Numbered from the stretch's first letter, positions 1 through 10,720 are shown. The stretch is DNA of 64,000 nucleotides from Marinomonas spartinae (GCF_900089775.1 NZ_FLOB01000006.1:62001-126000); one strand, 5' to 3'. The notes: generated by a model not told the origin, from the letters alone. Translations and numbers: made by a program.

Positions 1-414
1 GGCCAGGGTTTCGGTGATGGTGATATTGCTATTGCCGCTGGATGACATGGTGGTCATGCCAAATAGTTGCAGCACTAGGGAGCCATTGTTCGGCATTTGG
101 TAGCTGGGACTTTTGGGGGACAGGGTAACGTTGCCCGAGCTGGTGTCTATGCTAGCGCTCCAGTTTGTGCTATCCGACAATGAGCTGCCAATACCTGCCA
201 TACTGGGGGTGATACCGCCACTGCCGATCGGAATAGCAAATACGATGGAGGTGATTGTTTGGGCGGCACCGGTGGTATTGGTAATAATAAATTCTAGTGA
301 TGCGCTGGTTTTATTGATTACCAACGGGTCAGGGTTGGTTTGCAAGGCATAGGTCAGATTGGTATTGCAGGTAGTGGGTACAATAATGGTGCAGTTGGGT
401 TTTGTCGCTTGCAT
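1..414 (-). CDS. Fifth gene of the giant-protein operon (3' end outside window)
   Basis: The frame is open from ATG at 414 to the window edge (138 codons), with an AAGGAA ribosome-binding site just upstream. The visible N-terminus reads MQATKPNCTIIVPTTC and continues rich in Thr, Ser and Asn. It alternates hydrophobic and polar residues, as in a beta-sandwich (for example LEFIITNTT, then SLVLQLFGM). There is no signal peptide or membrane segment. It follows the 1227-aa gene by 27 bp in the same direction, so it is very likely cotranscribed. I do not recognise the family. A structural or surface-type beta protein would fit the look of the sequence, but that is inference. Confidence 0.8.
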   Translation of the reverse strand, partial: MQATKPNCTIIVPTTCNTNLTYALQTNPDPLVINKTSASLEFIITNTTGAAQTITSIVFAIPIGSGGITPSMAGIGSSLSDSTNWSASIDTSSGNVTLSPKSPSYQMPNNGSLVLQLFGMTTMSSSGNSNITITETLA

Positions 415-441
415 AGTAATTTCCTTGGGTAATAACGTTTG

Positions 442-3400
442 TTATGGTTTTTGCTTTTTTTGTTGCTGTTTGTCTTTAGGTAATGCATTGGAAAGCTGTA
501 AGCGCCCGCGACGTAACGTGGGCAAGATATTGGATAACCGGGCTTGGTTATTATTGGCTGCCACGGTGTAGTTGTTCCAGGTACTGCTGCTGTCTTGTTC
601 TAACCAGTTCCATTGGCCGGCTTTGGTTTTGGGGGTTGGCATAAGTACGGTGCTGATGCCTGCATGGTTGATCTGTTGATCGGTTAGTATGCCATCCACT
701 TTAAAGCTGATTTTGATTTTGGCCAGTGCTTCGGCAATCAGGTGTGGTGGTGGGCGCAGTTGGACTATCGGTAGTATGGCGGTGGTGGCATGTATGGCCG
801 CTCGTGGATCTACCAGCATCGACACATAGGCTGAGTTTTCCCCGGTAACAGGAAGGTAGATGTAGTTATTGCTGTTACCTATGGTGTTCAGGTAGCTATT
901 GTTGGTGCTATCTGCTTCTGTGACGATATTGAAGGTGTCGTATTGACCTTGGGTGAAGTAGCCAATCAGGCCGTCGTCCAGTTTTTGCCGGTTACCCAGT
1001 TCTATGGCGAATTGGTAGCCCGGTAAGGGGGATTGTGCCGGCGTTTGGGTGTATTGCCAGCTGGGGTCATTATAGGGTGCGGCATTGAGGTCGAGTTGAA
1101 GTTTTGCCCGTAGCATGGCCAGTGGGCGTCCCATCAAAATGGATAGGTCTTTATCAAATGTTGTACCGATTGGCGCGGTGGTCCACAGGGTTTCGTCGAT
1201 GGCGGTTAAAAATGCGGCGAAGGTACTGACGCTTTGTTGCTGTAATGATACTAAAAACTGCCCAAAGTGTGGGATGGCGGTCGCTATTTGTTGTAGCGTG
1301 GTATAGGGGCTATTGGGTAATGGGGTCCAGTTGATTTGGGTGGCTGTGGCGTTGGCGGCCATTTCACCTAGGGCATTGCCTTGGGCATCGTAAGCCATCA
1401 GTGAGGCATCCAGATGATTGGGCAGTACCCAGCCACAGATGGGGTCGGTGGCCGCGTTGCCTGGAACATAGGCGGTATTGTCGCTGGTGGCGGAGATTAG
1501 CGAAAAATTGAGCTGCGCAGGCTGTAGTAAGGCCGGGGGGAACTGAATGCGGCTGTGTCCATTATAGACTGGCGCGGTGCCGCTACCACCTGTGGTGTCG
1601 GGTGCTTGATAGTGTGGTGTCAGTTCTGCTGGCAGGTATAGGTTTTCCAGGGTTTGGTCTTGTAAGTTAATTGGCCATAACGCTTGGCCCCATTCGTCAA
1701 CAATCACCAGCGAGCTGAATTCAAACTGCCCTGAACGCCAGGGCTGGAATTGGCTGGGAGGTGGTTGGTCATTAACATCATCCAATAATAGGGGCGGTTT
1801 GGTATCGGTATGGCCTATTAACGAGGCCATCGCAGCCGATGATGTATTTGGGCCTGGGTAGACACCGGGTAGTGCTAGACGTAATTGGCTGTTAAAACCG
1901 TCCAATGATTGTGAGAGTAGTTCCCATTCGTGCGATTGAGTAACGAACGTTAGCAATGTGTTAAACGCGGCGGTTTCTTGGGGGGTTAAATTGGGGTGCA
2001 GGGTCAGAAACTTCTGGATTCTGGCTTTCATATTGGTGGCAGCGGTGGGGGCTAGTTGAATCAAGCCACTCAAGGCCATTAGTGAACCGACACTGGCTAA
2101 TTCGCCATTCCACTGGTATTGGTGATCGCTAAAACTCCAGTTGGGTGCGGCGGCGGTGCCGTAGTCAATCGGGTAATATTTGCCTTCCCACAGGAGTAAT
2201 AATGGGCGCCAGGGGTTTTGTTGCCATTGATGCACGGCGACTGTATCGGGGTAGGTGCCGAGCACATTTTGTGCGTTGACGCCTGCGGTGCCACTGCCAG
2301 CAACGGCTGCATTTAATGCCGCTGCATTGTTTGGGTCTAGAAAAAAGTTTTCTGTGGTCAGTGCTGTCATCAGCTCTGCGGTCCACGGTGCGCCAGTCAC
2401 TTGCGTGAGTGTGGGTTGTGGAATGCTTAAGCCTGAAGTGGCGGCATTGATGGTATGGCCTTGATAGGTAAAACCGCTTACTAGCTGTGAAGGGAAACGG
2501 CATAATACGGAATCTGCAGTGCTTGCGATACCTGCCGCCCCGGTGCCGGTTAGCAAAACCACCGGGTCATTGGGGACAAAGAACGCACTGTTGTTTAAAC
2601 GTTTGAGTTGTCTGCTACTGGGTAGTTGCTGTGTTTGGGCATAGCTTTGAATTGCCGCTTCCAGCGCTGCTGGAGTATTGCCATGAGGTACACTTTGCAG
2701 CAGCGTTTGCACGTGTTGCAGTTGTTGGTTGGTTTGGTAAGCAATACTGCCACTGGTTTGTGGGTCTAATTGCTGGGCAAAAAACTGTGGATCGGGCTGG
2801 CTGGGATTGGCCGGAACTTTTTTAAATTTATGGTCAATAAATTTGGTGATGGTTTTATAGGGTTGGATCGATTTCCACCACATGACATATAGCTGTGTTT
2901 GCAGTTCGGCCAGTGTCAGAATGGCCTGGTCCAGTGCTGTTTGCGCTTGGTTGAGGGTGGCTAACCAGGTTTGTTCTTTTTGTAATTCACTGTTGGAGAT
3001 GGGGGTGGTGTCATTCGGAGCATCGACAATACTCCAGTGGTAACCACCGGAATATTTTTGAAAAAAACTGGCTTGTAATTTTTCTGCTACCAGGCCTATG
3101 CCATCCGGGCGGTCTAGTAAATCCAATGCGTCCAGCTGAAAGGCATTCAGAAAATTGGCGGCAATACTGCCTGAGGATTGCGTCGAAATTAAGCTTGTCA
3201 GTGCTTCGGTGGCGGTATTGCCAACGGCGATGGCAATTGGGTTTTCTCCAGTGGGGGTCCCACCGGCTGGCAATTGCGTTGTTTGCCATTGTACGCCATC
3301 GACTGCGCCGCTAAGCAAACACCAGCTGGCCTGGGTGCCTTTTGGGGTATCTTTGGGGATGGTCCAGCTCAGGGAGGTCAGTAAATCAGCAAAGCTGAGG

Positions 3401-4125
3401 CTGTTTGGATTGCTTAGTGGGTCGTCTGTGGCGCTGGAAAACCAGCCATATACGGCATAGCTGAATGTTTGTGCGGCTGTATCATTCAGACAGTCAACAA
3501 ATGAGAAAACATTGTTACATTGTGGTTGGTAGGCGGCAAATGCTGGGTTGCCCGGGCCTACTGCGGTTAGGTTCAAACTATGGCCGGATTCCTGCCAGCT
3601 TTGCGTTGCCAGGTTGATATTGCGTCCTATCCAGGTTGGGGTGAGGGCTTGGGTGGTTGATAGATATTCGGTGCTTTCCTGGGCAATGTTCTGTGGTTGT
3701 GAGGGTGGTGATGATTGCTCATAGTCGCTTTCTATGATCCAGGCGGTTGCGGTACGCTGCGCCAGATTGGTGCCACTATAGCGCACTACCAGCCAGCGAT
3801 TGGGCACTAACGGGAAGACGGTATTGTGTTGTTGTGCATTGTGCACGCCATGGGTGAAGGCTTTGGGTAAGCGCCATTTTAGATACACGCCATTGTAGTA
3901 ATCGGCAGTGCTGATTTGGGTATTTGGTATATCGCCAGACACGGTAGTGAAATCGGTGTCGTTATTATTCAGCCCGCCTTGTGCGTTGCCAGGGCCGACA
4001 GTTGTATTATTCAATAGGTCGTATTGCATTTGTGAGCGGACGAAGATATTGCCTCTGACACTGTTATTGACCACTAGGGCTTCAACTGTCATGGGGACAA
4101 TTAATGGGTTATTGGTTTGGCTCAT
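442..4125 (-). CDS. Giant uncharacterised protein, 1227 aa (operon gene 4)
   Basis: Start ATG at 4125 follows AGGAG at 7-nt spacing. The protein has no signal peptide and no obvious transmembrane segment. The N-terminal part (about residues 1-130) has an ordered, aromatic-rich character, with VYLKWRLPKAFTHG and FPLVPNRWLVVRYSG. A helical stretch rich in Gln and Leu lies near residues 380-490. The remainder is long, Asn/Gln/Pro-rich and beta-like, and the C-terminus is basic with a Lys/Gln tail. The LPKAFTHG...FPLVPNRWLVVR pattern resembles large hypothetical proteins I associate with DUF6603 gene neighbourhoods in other bacteria; that is recollection, not a search. No enzyme motif is visible and the function is unknown. 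Confidence 0.9.
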   Translation of the reverse strand: MSQTNNPLIVPMTVEALVVNNSVRGNIFVRSQMQYDLLNNTTVGPGNAQGGLNNNDTDFTTVSGDIPNTQISTADYYNGVYLKWRLPKAFTHGVHNAQQHNTVFPLVPNRWLVVRYSGTNLAQRTATAWIIESDYEQSSPPSQPQNIAQESTEYLSTTQALTPTWIGRNINLATQSWQESGHSLNLTAVGPGNPAFAAYQPQCNNVFSFVDCLNDTAAQTFSYAVYGWFSSATDDPLSNPNSLSFADLLTSLSWTIPKDTPKGTQASWCLLSGAVDGVQWQTTQLPAGGTPTGENPIAIAVGNTATEALTSLISTQSSGSIAANFLNAFQLDALDLLDRPDGIGLVAEKLQASFFQKYSGGYHWSIVDAPNDTTPISNSELQKEQTWLATLNQAQTALDQAILTLAELQTQLYVMWWKSIQPYKTITKFIDHKFKKVPANPSQPDPQFFAQQLDPQTSGSIAYQTNQQLQHVQTLLQSVPHGNTPAALEAAIQSYAQTQQLPSSRQLKRLNNSAFFVPNDPVVLLTGTGAAGIASTADSVLCRFPSQLVSGFTYQGHTINAATSGLSIPQPTLTQVTGAPWTAELMTALTTENFFLDPNNAAALNAAVAGSGTAGVNAQNVLGTYPDTVAVHQWQQNPWRPLLLLWEGKYYPIDYGTAAAPNWSFSDHQYQWNGELASVGSLMALSGLIQLAPTAATNMKARIQKFLTLHPNLTPQETAAFNTLLTFVTQSHEWELLSQSLDGFNSQLRLALPGVYPGPNTSSAAMASLIGHTDTKPPLLLDDVNDQPPPSQFQPWRSGQFEFSSLVIVDEWGQALWPINLQDQTLENLYLPAELTPHYQAPDTTGGSGTAPVYNGHSRIQFPPALLQPAQLNFSLISATSDNTAYVPGNAATDPICGWVLPNHLDASLMAYDAQGNALGEMAANATATQINWTPLPNSPYTTLQQIATAIPHFGQFLVSLQQQSVSTFAAFLTAIDETLWTTAPIGTTFDKDLSILMGRPLAMLRAKLQLDLNAAPYNDPSWQYTQTPAQSPLPGYQFAIELGNRQKLDDGLIGYFTQGQYDTFNIVTEADSTNNSYLNTIGNSNNYIYLPVTGENSAYVSMLVDPRAAIHATTAILPIVQLRPPPHLIAEALAKIKISFKVDGILTDQQINHAGISTVLMPTPKTKAGQWNWLEQDSSSTWNNYTVAANNNQARLSNILPTLRRGRLQLSNALPKDKQQQKKQKP

Positions 4126-4164
4126 GCATAGCTCCTGTTGTTATTGTTGTTGTATCCTTCACGG

Positions 4165-6447
4165 TTACGATGCGCTGGGAAAAGGTTGAATTTCCGGGGT
4201 TTTAACCATTTGTAAGGCAAAGTCCCCGGCATTAAATTGACTAGTTGGTGTCACTTGAGTCGCCGTTGCCAATGCGGTCACAATGCTGGCAACGTCCAAC
4301 ACTCCACCTAATTGGCCTTGTGTCACACTGCGATAGCTGGGGGTGACATCTTGGCCAGGTATTAATGCGCCAATTGAGCCTGTGGTGGTCAGGTTACGTG
4401 CGGCAATGCCGGAATCTTCTATCCCAAACTGTAGTCCATGGTAGGGTTCGGCCAGGTTGACGGTGTCGGGGATATCTTCAAACAGGCATAAACGTACATT
4501 CGGTGCCAGGCATTCATTGCGGATTAGATTGACCGGTAAACTGTTCTGGCTTGCGGTAATCACCAGGTTGGGCCAGGCAGAAACCAGTTGCGAGCGAATC
4601 AGTAAGCCGCAGATTTTGCCACTAGACGGCGCGGCATTAGGGTAAACCCGTGTGCGTAGTGCCAGCAGTTGTTGCTGCACTTCGGCCATTAATGTGGGGA
4701 GTAAGCTGCTTTGAATGCTTCTGTCTGCGGCACATTGTATGCCAATGGATAATGCACCGGCGGTTAGTGCATCGATCCAATTGGGGTCCAGGTAAAAGAA
4801 GCGAATAGATTCAGCCGGTAACATCCGTGCATCGGGCACTAAATGGGAGAAAGGTACGGGTGTTAAGCGGATTAATTTGGCTAGCCATAAGGCGACGGTG
4901 GTGAGTGATTCGCTGACGTCGTTGCCAATGGCGGTCATGGCCTGTGGCATATTCAACACATCTTTTGGATGTACTGTGGCTGTTTGTGTTGTGGCAGCGG
5001 ATGCTGCTGGCCCACGGTGGCGTAATGCCGCACTCATGGTTGCTCCGAGACCATTTGCCATCGCGCGGGTAAATTGACGTTGCATTGCCTGGGGATGCAG
5101 CATTTCCTGATACGATAAGCCCGCCAAATGTGGTGTGGATAAACGCTGTGCTAGTAGTGATACTTTACTATGAGTGGTGCGTTGTAACTGGTTAAGTTTT
5201 TGCGCGAAATCGGCATCGGTTAAGGCCAGATTACGGCCGATATTCCATGCAGCGGCATAACTGAGATCAAAAATTCCCTGTTGTTGTAGGTATATCATCA
5301 AGGCATCTGCTCTAGGTGCTTGTAAAATGGCAAGTTGTTGTTGGCCCACTGCAGGCAAGGTGGGTGCTGGCATGGCGCATAAAGGGCCTCGGTACCAGGC
5401 AAAGCTTTGTTCTCCATCACCTGCCATAAAGGTAAGTGGTGCATATCCTTCTGCCAGACGATTCGTCACACTATCTGGGGTGCCTGCAGTTGGGGTGGGC
5501 AGGGTTAAACTACCGGTGCCGGTGGTTTGTTCACTGGCAATCAGCCCGGTCAGTAATTGTTTAAAACTGATATTTTCTTCAGCCAGACAGGTAAAGCTCC
5601 AGTTATACAGCGATATCAATTGCACCTGCATTAATTGTTGTGAATGAGGCTGTGTAGGAATCGCAGTGGTGGCAGATGGGCCCAGGTAATCGGCAAAACC
5701 TTCCAGCGAGACCAGATGTGCAAAATAGCGCTGTGATTTGCCAGGGGGCGTAACCGGTAAGCGATTGGCTAATACCGTGCTATGCAGACTGCCATCGGCA
5801 TCAGCCGTATGGCTGCAACAGCAATGGGCCAAGTAGGTTAAATCGGCAACTGATGGCAGCACTGACGCAAATAATTCGCCGGGTATACAAATTGTTTGGC
5901 ATGATGCATTTAACTCATCTTGCGACAGGCCTGAAGTCGACAGTTGTGGTTTAAATACAAGGTTGTGTGGGTCTGCGGTTAATAACTCAGTTACGGTGGT
6001 GGCTGTAATTGGTGAACTGGCTCCCTCTGGCATGATTACCTCGTCTTCTGCCAATAACAGTAATGCCATCCACGGTGTGGTGGTGCCACCATCCTGAGGT
6101 GGCGGGTCACCCGGTACCAGACTGCGCTCCCAAGGCAGTGCGGCATCGTGTAATACCACAAATGGCAAGACCTGTTCGTATTTGCCCTGACTGGCCTTGG
6201 GTGGATAAATGCTGCTGATAATATTCGGGTCAATCCTGAACTGAGGTGCTTTAACTTCAAAGGTTTGCTGTGGCGCCGTATAGGAAGGGGTATCGTCTCC
6301 AGGGTAATTTTGCAGGTTTTGCGTTAAGTTAATATGGTGTTCTCCTGGCAATAAGCTGGGAAAGTACCCCTTATAAAACTGGATGCTGCCTAAGGGTGGT
6401 GGTGAGGTCAGCTTGGTGAAGGCGATTTTGGGTAATGCATTGGGCAT
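4165..6447 (-). CDS. Large uncharacterised protein, 760 aa (operon gene 3)
   Basis: I chose ATG at 6447 (MPNALPKIAF) because AGGATG lies just upstream; an in-frame TTG at 6471 would overlap the previous gene and has no better site. The preceding gene stops only 16 bp away. The N-terminal third contains an Ig-like or beta-rich stretch, then QTFEVKAPQFRIDP, VLPFVVLHDAALPWERS and, near residue 132, a very hydrophobic PWMALLLLAEDEV segment. The middle is rich in Ala, Gln and Leu, with a short Cys-rich patch (HCCCSH). There is no signal peptide. It lies between two other giant genes with small gaps, so it probably acts with them. The family and function are unknown to me. Confidence 0.88.
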   Translation of the reverse strand: MPNALPKIAFTKLTSPPPLGSIQFYKGYFPSLLPGEHHINLTQNLQNYPGDDTPSYTAPQQTFEVKAPQFRIDPNIISSIYPPKASQGKYEQVLPFVVLHDAALPWERSLVPGDPPPQDGGTTTPWMALLLLAEDEVIMPEGASSPITATTVTELLTADPHNLVFKPQLSTSGLSQDELNASCQTICIPGELFASVLPSVADLTYLAHCCCSHTADADGSLHSTVLANRLPVTPPGKSQRYFAHLVSLEGFADYLGPSATTAIPTQPHSQQLMQVQLISLYNWSFTCLAEENISFKQLLTGLIASEQTTGTGSLTLPTPTAGTPDSVTNRLAEGYAPLTFMAGDGEQSFAWYRGPLCAMPAPTLPAVGQQQLAILQAPRADALMIYLQQQGIFDLSYAAAWNIGRNLALTDADFAQKLNQLQRTTHSKVSLLAQRLSTPHLAGLSYQEMLHPQAMQRQFTRAMANGLGATMSAALRHRGPAASAATTQTATVHPKDVLNMPQAMTAIGNDVSESLTTVALWLAKLIRLTPVPFSHLVPDARMLPAESIRFFYLDPNWIDALTAGALSIGIQCAADRSIQSSLLPTLMAEVQQQLLALRTRVYPNAAPSSGKICGLLIRSQLVSAWPNLVITASQNSLPVNLIRNECLAPNVRLCLFEDIPDTVNLAEPYHGLQFGIEDSGIAARNLTTTGSIGALIPGQDVTPSYRSVTQGQLGGVLDVASIVTALATATQVTPTSQFNAGDFALQMVKTPEIQPFPSAS

Positions 6448-6463
6448 GGTGTCATCATCCTGG

Positions 6464-9400
6464 CTAAGCAATCATCAATGGATCTGCAGTAAAGGTATTG
6501 GCAATGTTTTGGCTAAAGCCTGTCATGGTGTTATTGGCATTGTGTGGCAAATATCCCAAGGTCTGTAATGCGCCTAACAGCTGAGTTCGGGTATGTTGGG
6601 TGGCTGTGGCAGCGATACCGGTTTGGCTGTTAGTGATACTGGCAATATTAGTGGCACTATAGCTTGGTGTTTGGCCGGCAGGCTGGGCCGATGCGCTGAC
6701 TGGCAAAGTAGCACCAGCTAACTGCAGTGGGTCTGCAGTTAAATTTTGTTGAATATTGACGGCGCCGGCACTGGCTCCCACTTGTGGTGGTAATACTTCT
6801 AATGAAACACCAACCAGTTGACTGGCTACCAGTTGTTCACTGCTATTAGGGGCAGTATGTTTTGGTGGGCTGCCCCATAACGAGGCTGGCAGGCTTTTGG
6901 TCAGTGGCTTGGCAACAAAAGAACCACTGAGATCGACACCGGCCTTGGTTTTTACGGTGATATCCAATGTGGATTTCACTTCACTGTATTGTAAAGGTGC
7001 AATATTGAATGAACTGCCGGTAAATGAGTTGCTATCTGCCGTTAACATGCTGTGATCTTCAGATGTTGCTTGGGCAGAACCAAAGGTCGCTGTGCTTACC
7101 GGAATGCTGGTAGTGGCTGCAAATGCAAATTGCCCGCTACGCGCATGCCACTTGGCGGTGGTTGGGCCATTGTCAGGGCAAGACGCCAACGGTGAAGTGC
7201 CTGCTACGGGTGTTAACCCCAGCACATTGTAGGCTGCTGCGGTACCTGTGTTGGGTAGCATGGTTTGCACATCACTCCAACCTAATGTGGTACTGCTGGA
7301 ATTTTTAGGCGTACCGAACGGCACGGTAAATGAAATAACAAACCAGTCAACATGAACATTGCCGCCGCTAGGAGGGCCCCATAGGCTTAAATCACAACCC
7401 AATTCAATCGATACGGTGACTGACGTGAATAACAGGTCCATACGATACGATGCCCCAATATTGATGCCGATATGCGCGTCGAACCAAAAGGGTTTCCATT
7501 GCACAATAATATCGGCTTCGGCATCAAACCAGGCTTTAAGATTGCCTGAGTGATATACGGCATTTAAGGCTCCTCCGACCATCATTACTGACGGTGTGAA
7601 AGCCAGATAAGCATTACCGCTAATACTGATGGAGCTGTCCAGTGACCAGTGGAATCCTAGCTCTGGCACGGTGGGGTAATATGATGGCGGGGTAAAATAC
7701 GGGTTATATCCACCCAGTGTTAATACAAAATCACCGGCGTGAGGGTTATCGCCGAACCAAACATAAAAAGCAAAACCACCGGTAAGCACACAGGCTGGGT
7801 CTAGCAAAAAGGAAGATTTGGATAAGACCGCTTCCAGGGTAAAGGCTCCAGCTTCCGGTTTAAATTCAGCATCCAGCTCTAATTCAATATAGGCGTAGCG
7901 GGTTTGCCCTGCAGTTGCGTTTTGTGGGAACTGCGCCTGAGAGGTGCCTAATAAGGCGATGGTTAAATCGTCTCCAGGTTCTACGATGATCAAGGCCTGG
8001 GAGTTCACCATTTCAAAGCTGGTAAAGGTAATGCCCGCCGCAAACCATAAGTCACCAGCATGTTGCGTGACCCAGGCGGGGTTGGAATCCAGTAAGGTAT
8101 TCAGCACCGCTTGGGGTGTTTTGGTCGGCAATGCCCCGCTATTCGGAGGGTTGGAGTCAGGCAAGGTTTGGATAAATGGAAAATTGGCGACCTGATCGAC
8201 ACTGGGTAATGTTAATTGCGAGTTATAGCCAAAACCTAAGGCTATTCCGGTTACAAAAAACGCAGGTGGGCCGCCAAATGCTTTGGCAACATCGCCAAAA
8301 ATAAACATGGATGGCACGCCGGTCTGATTGCCATAAAAGCCAAATGCCTGTAGCTCAAAGGTCTCTGCACCAATGGTAACACCGCCATCAAATTCAAACT
8401 GACCGGCGCCGGGTGGGTTTAAATTGACAAAAGAACCGGCAATATTTAACGGTGGTTTATCATAACCCACTCCAAGACCTTGTAACTGGAATTGGGGAGA
8501 AAAGCTGGACAATGGCGAGCCAATGCCTAAACCCTGTAATGACAGCTGTGTTGGCCCCATCATGACGCTGGCATCAATCTCAAACCATAGCATTTGTTGC
8601 TTGGAGCTAAAGCGTACCCCAATTTTTTGTATGCTCAGCGGCCCAAAACTTTTCTGGATGGTAAACCAGGTCGTACCATCCGGCAGCGTTTGTGGTGCCG
8701 CTGCACTGGCTGGGCTTGCTGCAGTCGTGGCAACAATGTCGGTATTGTGAGCTGGCGTGGTGGTTGCTGCTGATGTAGATGCTGTTTGTTCGGTGGCTTG
8801 TTGGCCACTGCTATTATCCAGACTGACTTGTAACGGGAATGTTTTATTGCCCAGGTTGAGTTTTGCACTTAACAACAGCTTGCCATTAAACCCTTGGGTC
8901 GGTATTTGCGGGTACTGGGTGCCTAATGGCTGAATCAGCGCATTGATCTGGCTGGCAATCGTACTGGTCATCGGTGAAATGGAGCTGATGGCTACACAGA
9001 AAGAACCGATCTCGATGTTGTCGATGCTGGCCAGCTCATGTCCAACCAAGGGTAAATTACTTAAGCTGAAGGGGTTGTCGATTCCCAGCAGAAACACATG
9101 TTGGCGTACTTGGCTGACCAATAAAGACGTAAATACTGCATTGCCATAATTGGCTGAAGATGCTGCCAAAGTAACTGTTTTTTGATTCAGATCGCAGCAT
9201 AAGGCGATGGATTTTAGGCTTAAATCCAGCGAAGATGGGATATTAGGCAAGGTAAAATCAAATACATCTGCAATGGTTTGAAATTGTAGATAGTCGATAC
9301 CGCTAAAATTCCATGAGGCATTTAATATTTTGTCTGTGCCAAAGGTCACATCAAACTGCGAGCCGGAAAAATTCAACTGGCCAGCGAAGGTGGTATTGTA

Positions 9401-10720
9401 TACACCTTGCTGTTTCACTATATCTATATTGAAGAGTAGGGGGAGGGACGTGGTTTCGGTTAATGGAAAATCCAGGCCTAAGGCAAAACTATAATCCTGC
9501 GTTTGTGAGTTAATCGAAATGCCTAAAGTAGTCACTTCCAGGCCATCTAATACCGGAGGTAGAGTGAAATCGACCAAATCCTGTGTCACATGATTGATAA
9601 AAGTCCCGATCGCAATACTGCTACCGGGTTGTAGCGAGCAATTAAATATCCAGCCAGCACTGGTACTGAGTGGCGGTTGCAGTGAAAGAGTAAAATCAGC
9701 GCCAAACAATACCAAGGCCGCATTGATCGTAATTGACTGTAATTGCAGCCCACTTTGGGCATGGCGAAAAATAAATTTCACCTCAGTGATCGTCAACGAG
9801 GTAAAACCGATATCCGATAACGCCGCCTTAATGGTGTTTTGTAATGTGGTTCCACCGATTAAACACGCCATATCCTCAATGGAGGGCAGATCACCAGTGG
9901 CACTGTTGAGTACCTCAATTTCCAATAAATCACTGCCCGTAAAGTGGGTAATAACCGTAAAGCTTTTGTGCAAATCCGGGATACTGAAAACCGCATTCAC
10001 ACAACCACTATACTGCGATTGCAGATCTCCAGGGCTCACCAGGTGTTGGGTTTGGGTTAGTGTCAGATTCACTGATTGCAAGGTCAGAATATCGGGTATT
10101 AATGGCCAGTCACTTAACTCACCGGTCAATGAATTCACCAGTGATGTACTGGCACTGGCAGAACAATTCAGTTGCAGTGACAAATTCTTTAAGGTGACTG
10201 AACCTAGGCTGCTTAATACGTTTGGCAGCAAATGATACGTATCGCTACCAATAACAAATGCGATAAGTTCGCTTAACGAGAGAGTGCCGTTACCGGACTG
10301 GGCAAACTGAAAACATATGCTATCGGGCATTTGTAGTGTTGCAACAACATCGATAGTGCTACCAGCGACTGTTATTTGTGAGGTAATTTGATAGTCACAG
10401 ACTACAATGGTGGTGGCCGTTTCAATAAACGTCAGGGTAATATTTTGCGAGCTAAAAGTCGGGATATTGAGTTGCAACGCAGTTGCCGTCCAATCACCCA
10501 CCGCGCCTGTCACGGTAAAGGCTAGGTTATTATCGGCGTTATTGGCCACACTGGAGATCTGTACATTAGATAACGACAATTGTTGGCTGGGAAAAGGCGT
10601 TAATAATGTATCCAGGGCATAACTGGTAAGATCCGTAGTCGTGATACTTAAGTTGGTGCCGGATAAACTGCTGTGTAGATAATCATGTAACTGCTGGACT
10701 AGACCATTGTTTGTACTCAT
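6464..10720 (-). CDS. Giant DUF6603-like protein, 1418 aa (operon gene 2)
   Basis: ATG at 10720 (MSTNNGLVQQ) is preferred over an in-frame GTG at 10735 because AAGGGG sits 5 nt upstream of it. Residues 1 to about 630 are a repetitive beta-type region (recurring motifs such as SLSLQ and LQLNCS). A low-complexity Thr/Ala/Ser/Gln linker follows at about 633-678. The core at about 680-1135 contains GGPPAFFVTGIALGFGYNS and DQVANFPFIQ, which I recognise as resembling DUF6603 proteins. The Ser/Thr/Ala-rich C-terminal 280 residues look flexible. There is no signal peptide and no membrane helix. Function unknown; the architecture suggests a large structural or scaffold protein, but that is inference. 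Confidence 0.9.
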   Translation of the reverse strand: MSTNNGLVQQLHDYLHSSLSGTNLSITTTDLTSYALDTLLTPFPSQQLSLSNVQISSVANNADNNLAFTVTGAVGDWTATALQLNIPTFSSQNITLTFIETATTIVVCDYQITSQITVAGSTIDVVATLQMPDSICFQFAQSGNGTLSLSELIAFVIGSDTYHLLPNVLSSLGSVTLKNLSLQLNCSASASTSLVNSLTGELSDWPLIPDILTLQSVNLTLTQTQHLVSPGDLQSQYSGCVNAVFSIPDLHKSFTVITHFTGSDLLEIEVLNSATGDLPSIEDMACLIGGTTLQNTIKAALSDIGFTSLTITEVKFIFRHAQSGLQLQSITINAALVLFGADFTLSLQPPLSTSAGWIFNCSLQPGSSIAIGTFINHVTQDLVDFTLPPVLDGLEVTTLGISINSQTQDYSFALGLDFPLTETTSLPLLFNIDIVKQQGVYNTTFAGQLNFSGSQFDVTFGTDKILNASWNFSGIDYLQFQTIADVFDFTLPNIPSSLDLSLKSIALCCDLNQKTVTLAASSANYGNAVFTSLLVSQVRQHVFLLGIDNPFSLSNLPLVGHELASIDNIEIGSFCVAISSISPMTSTIASQINALIQPLGTQYPQIPTQGFNGKLLLSAKLNLGNKTFPLQVSLDNSSGQQATEQTASTSAATTTPAHNTDIVATTAASPASAAAPQTLPDGTTWFTIQKSFGPLSIQKIGVRFSSKQQMLWFEIDASVMMGPTQLSLQGLGIGSPLSSFSPQFQLQGLGVGYDKPPLNIAGSFVNLNPPGAGQFEFDGGVTIGAETFELQAFGFYGNQTGVPSMFIFGDVAKAFGGPPAFFVTGIALGFGYNSQLTLPSVDQVANFPFIQTLPDSNPPNSGALPTKTPQAVLNTLLDSNPAWVTQHAGDLWFAAGITFTSFEMVNSQALIIVEPGDDLTIALLGTSQAQFPQNATAGQTRYAYIELELDAEFKPEAGAFTLEAVLSKSSFLLDPACVLTGGFAFYVWFGDNPHAGDFVLTLGGYNPYFTPPSYYPTVPELGFHWSLDSSISISGNAYLAFTPSVMMVGGALNAVYHSGNLKAWFDAEADIIVQWKPFWFDAHIGINIGASYRMDLLFTSVTVSIELGCDLSLWGPPSGGNVHVDWFVISFTVPFGTPKNSSSTTLGWSDVQTMLPNTGTAAAYNVLGLTPVAGTSPLASCPDNGPTTAKWHARSGQFAFAATTSIPVSTATFGSAQATSEDHSMLTADSNSFTGSSFNIAPLQYSEVKSTLDITVKTKAGVDLSGSFVAKPLTKSLPASLWGSPPKHTAPNSSEQLVASQLVGVSLEVLPPQVGASAGAVNIQQNLTADPLQLAGATLPVSASAQPAGQTPSYSATNIASITNSQTGIAATATQHTRTQLLGALQTLGYLPHNANNTMTGFSQNIANTFTADPLMIA

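Noticed and set aside
9594-10235. 213-codon plus-strand open frame
   Set aside because: It lies antisense inside the 1418-aa gene, has no ribosome-binding site, no recognisable family and irregular composition; the minus-strand gene explains the sequence.
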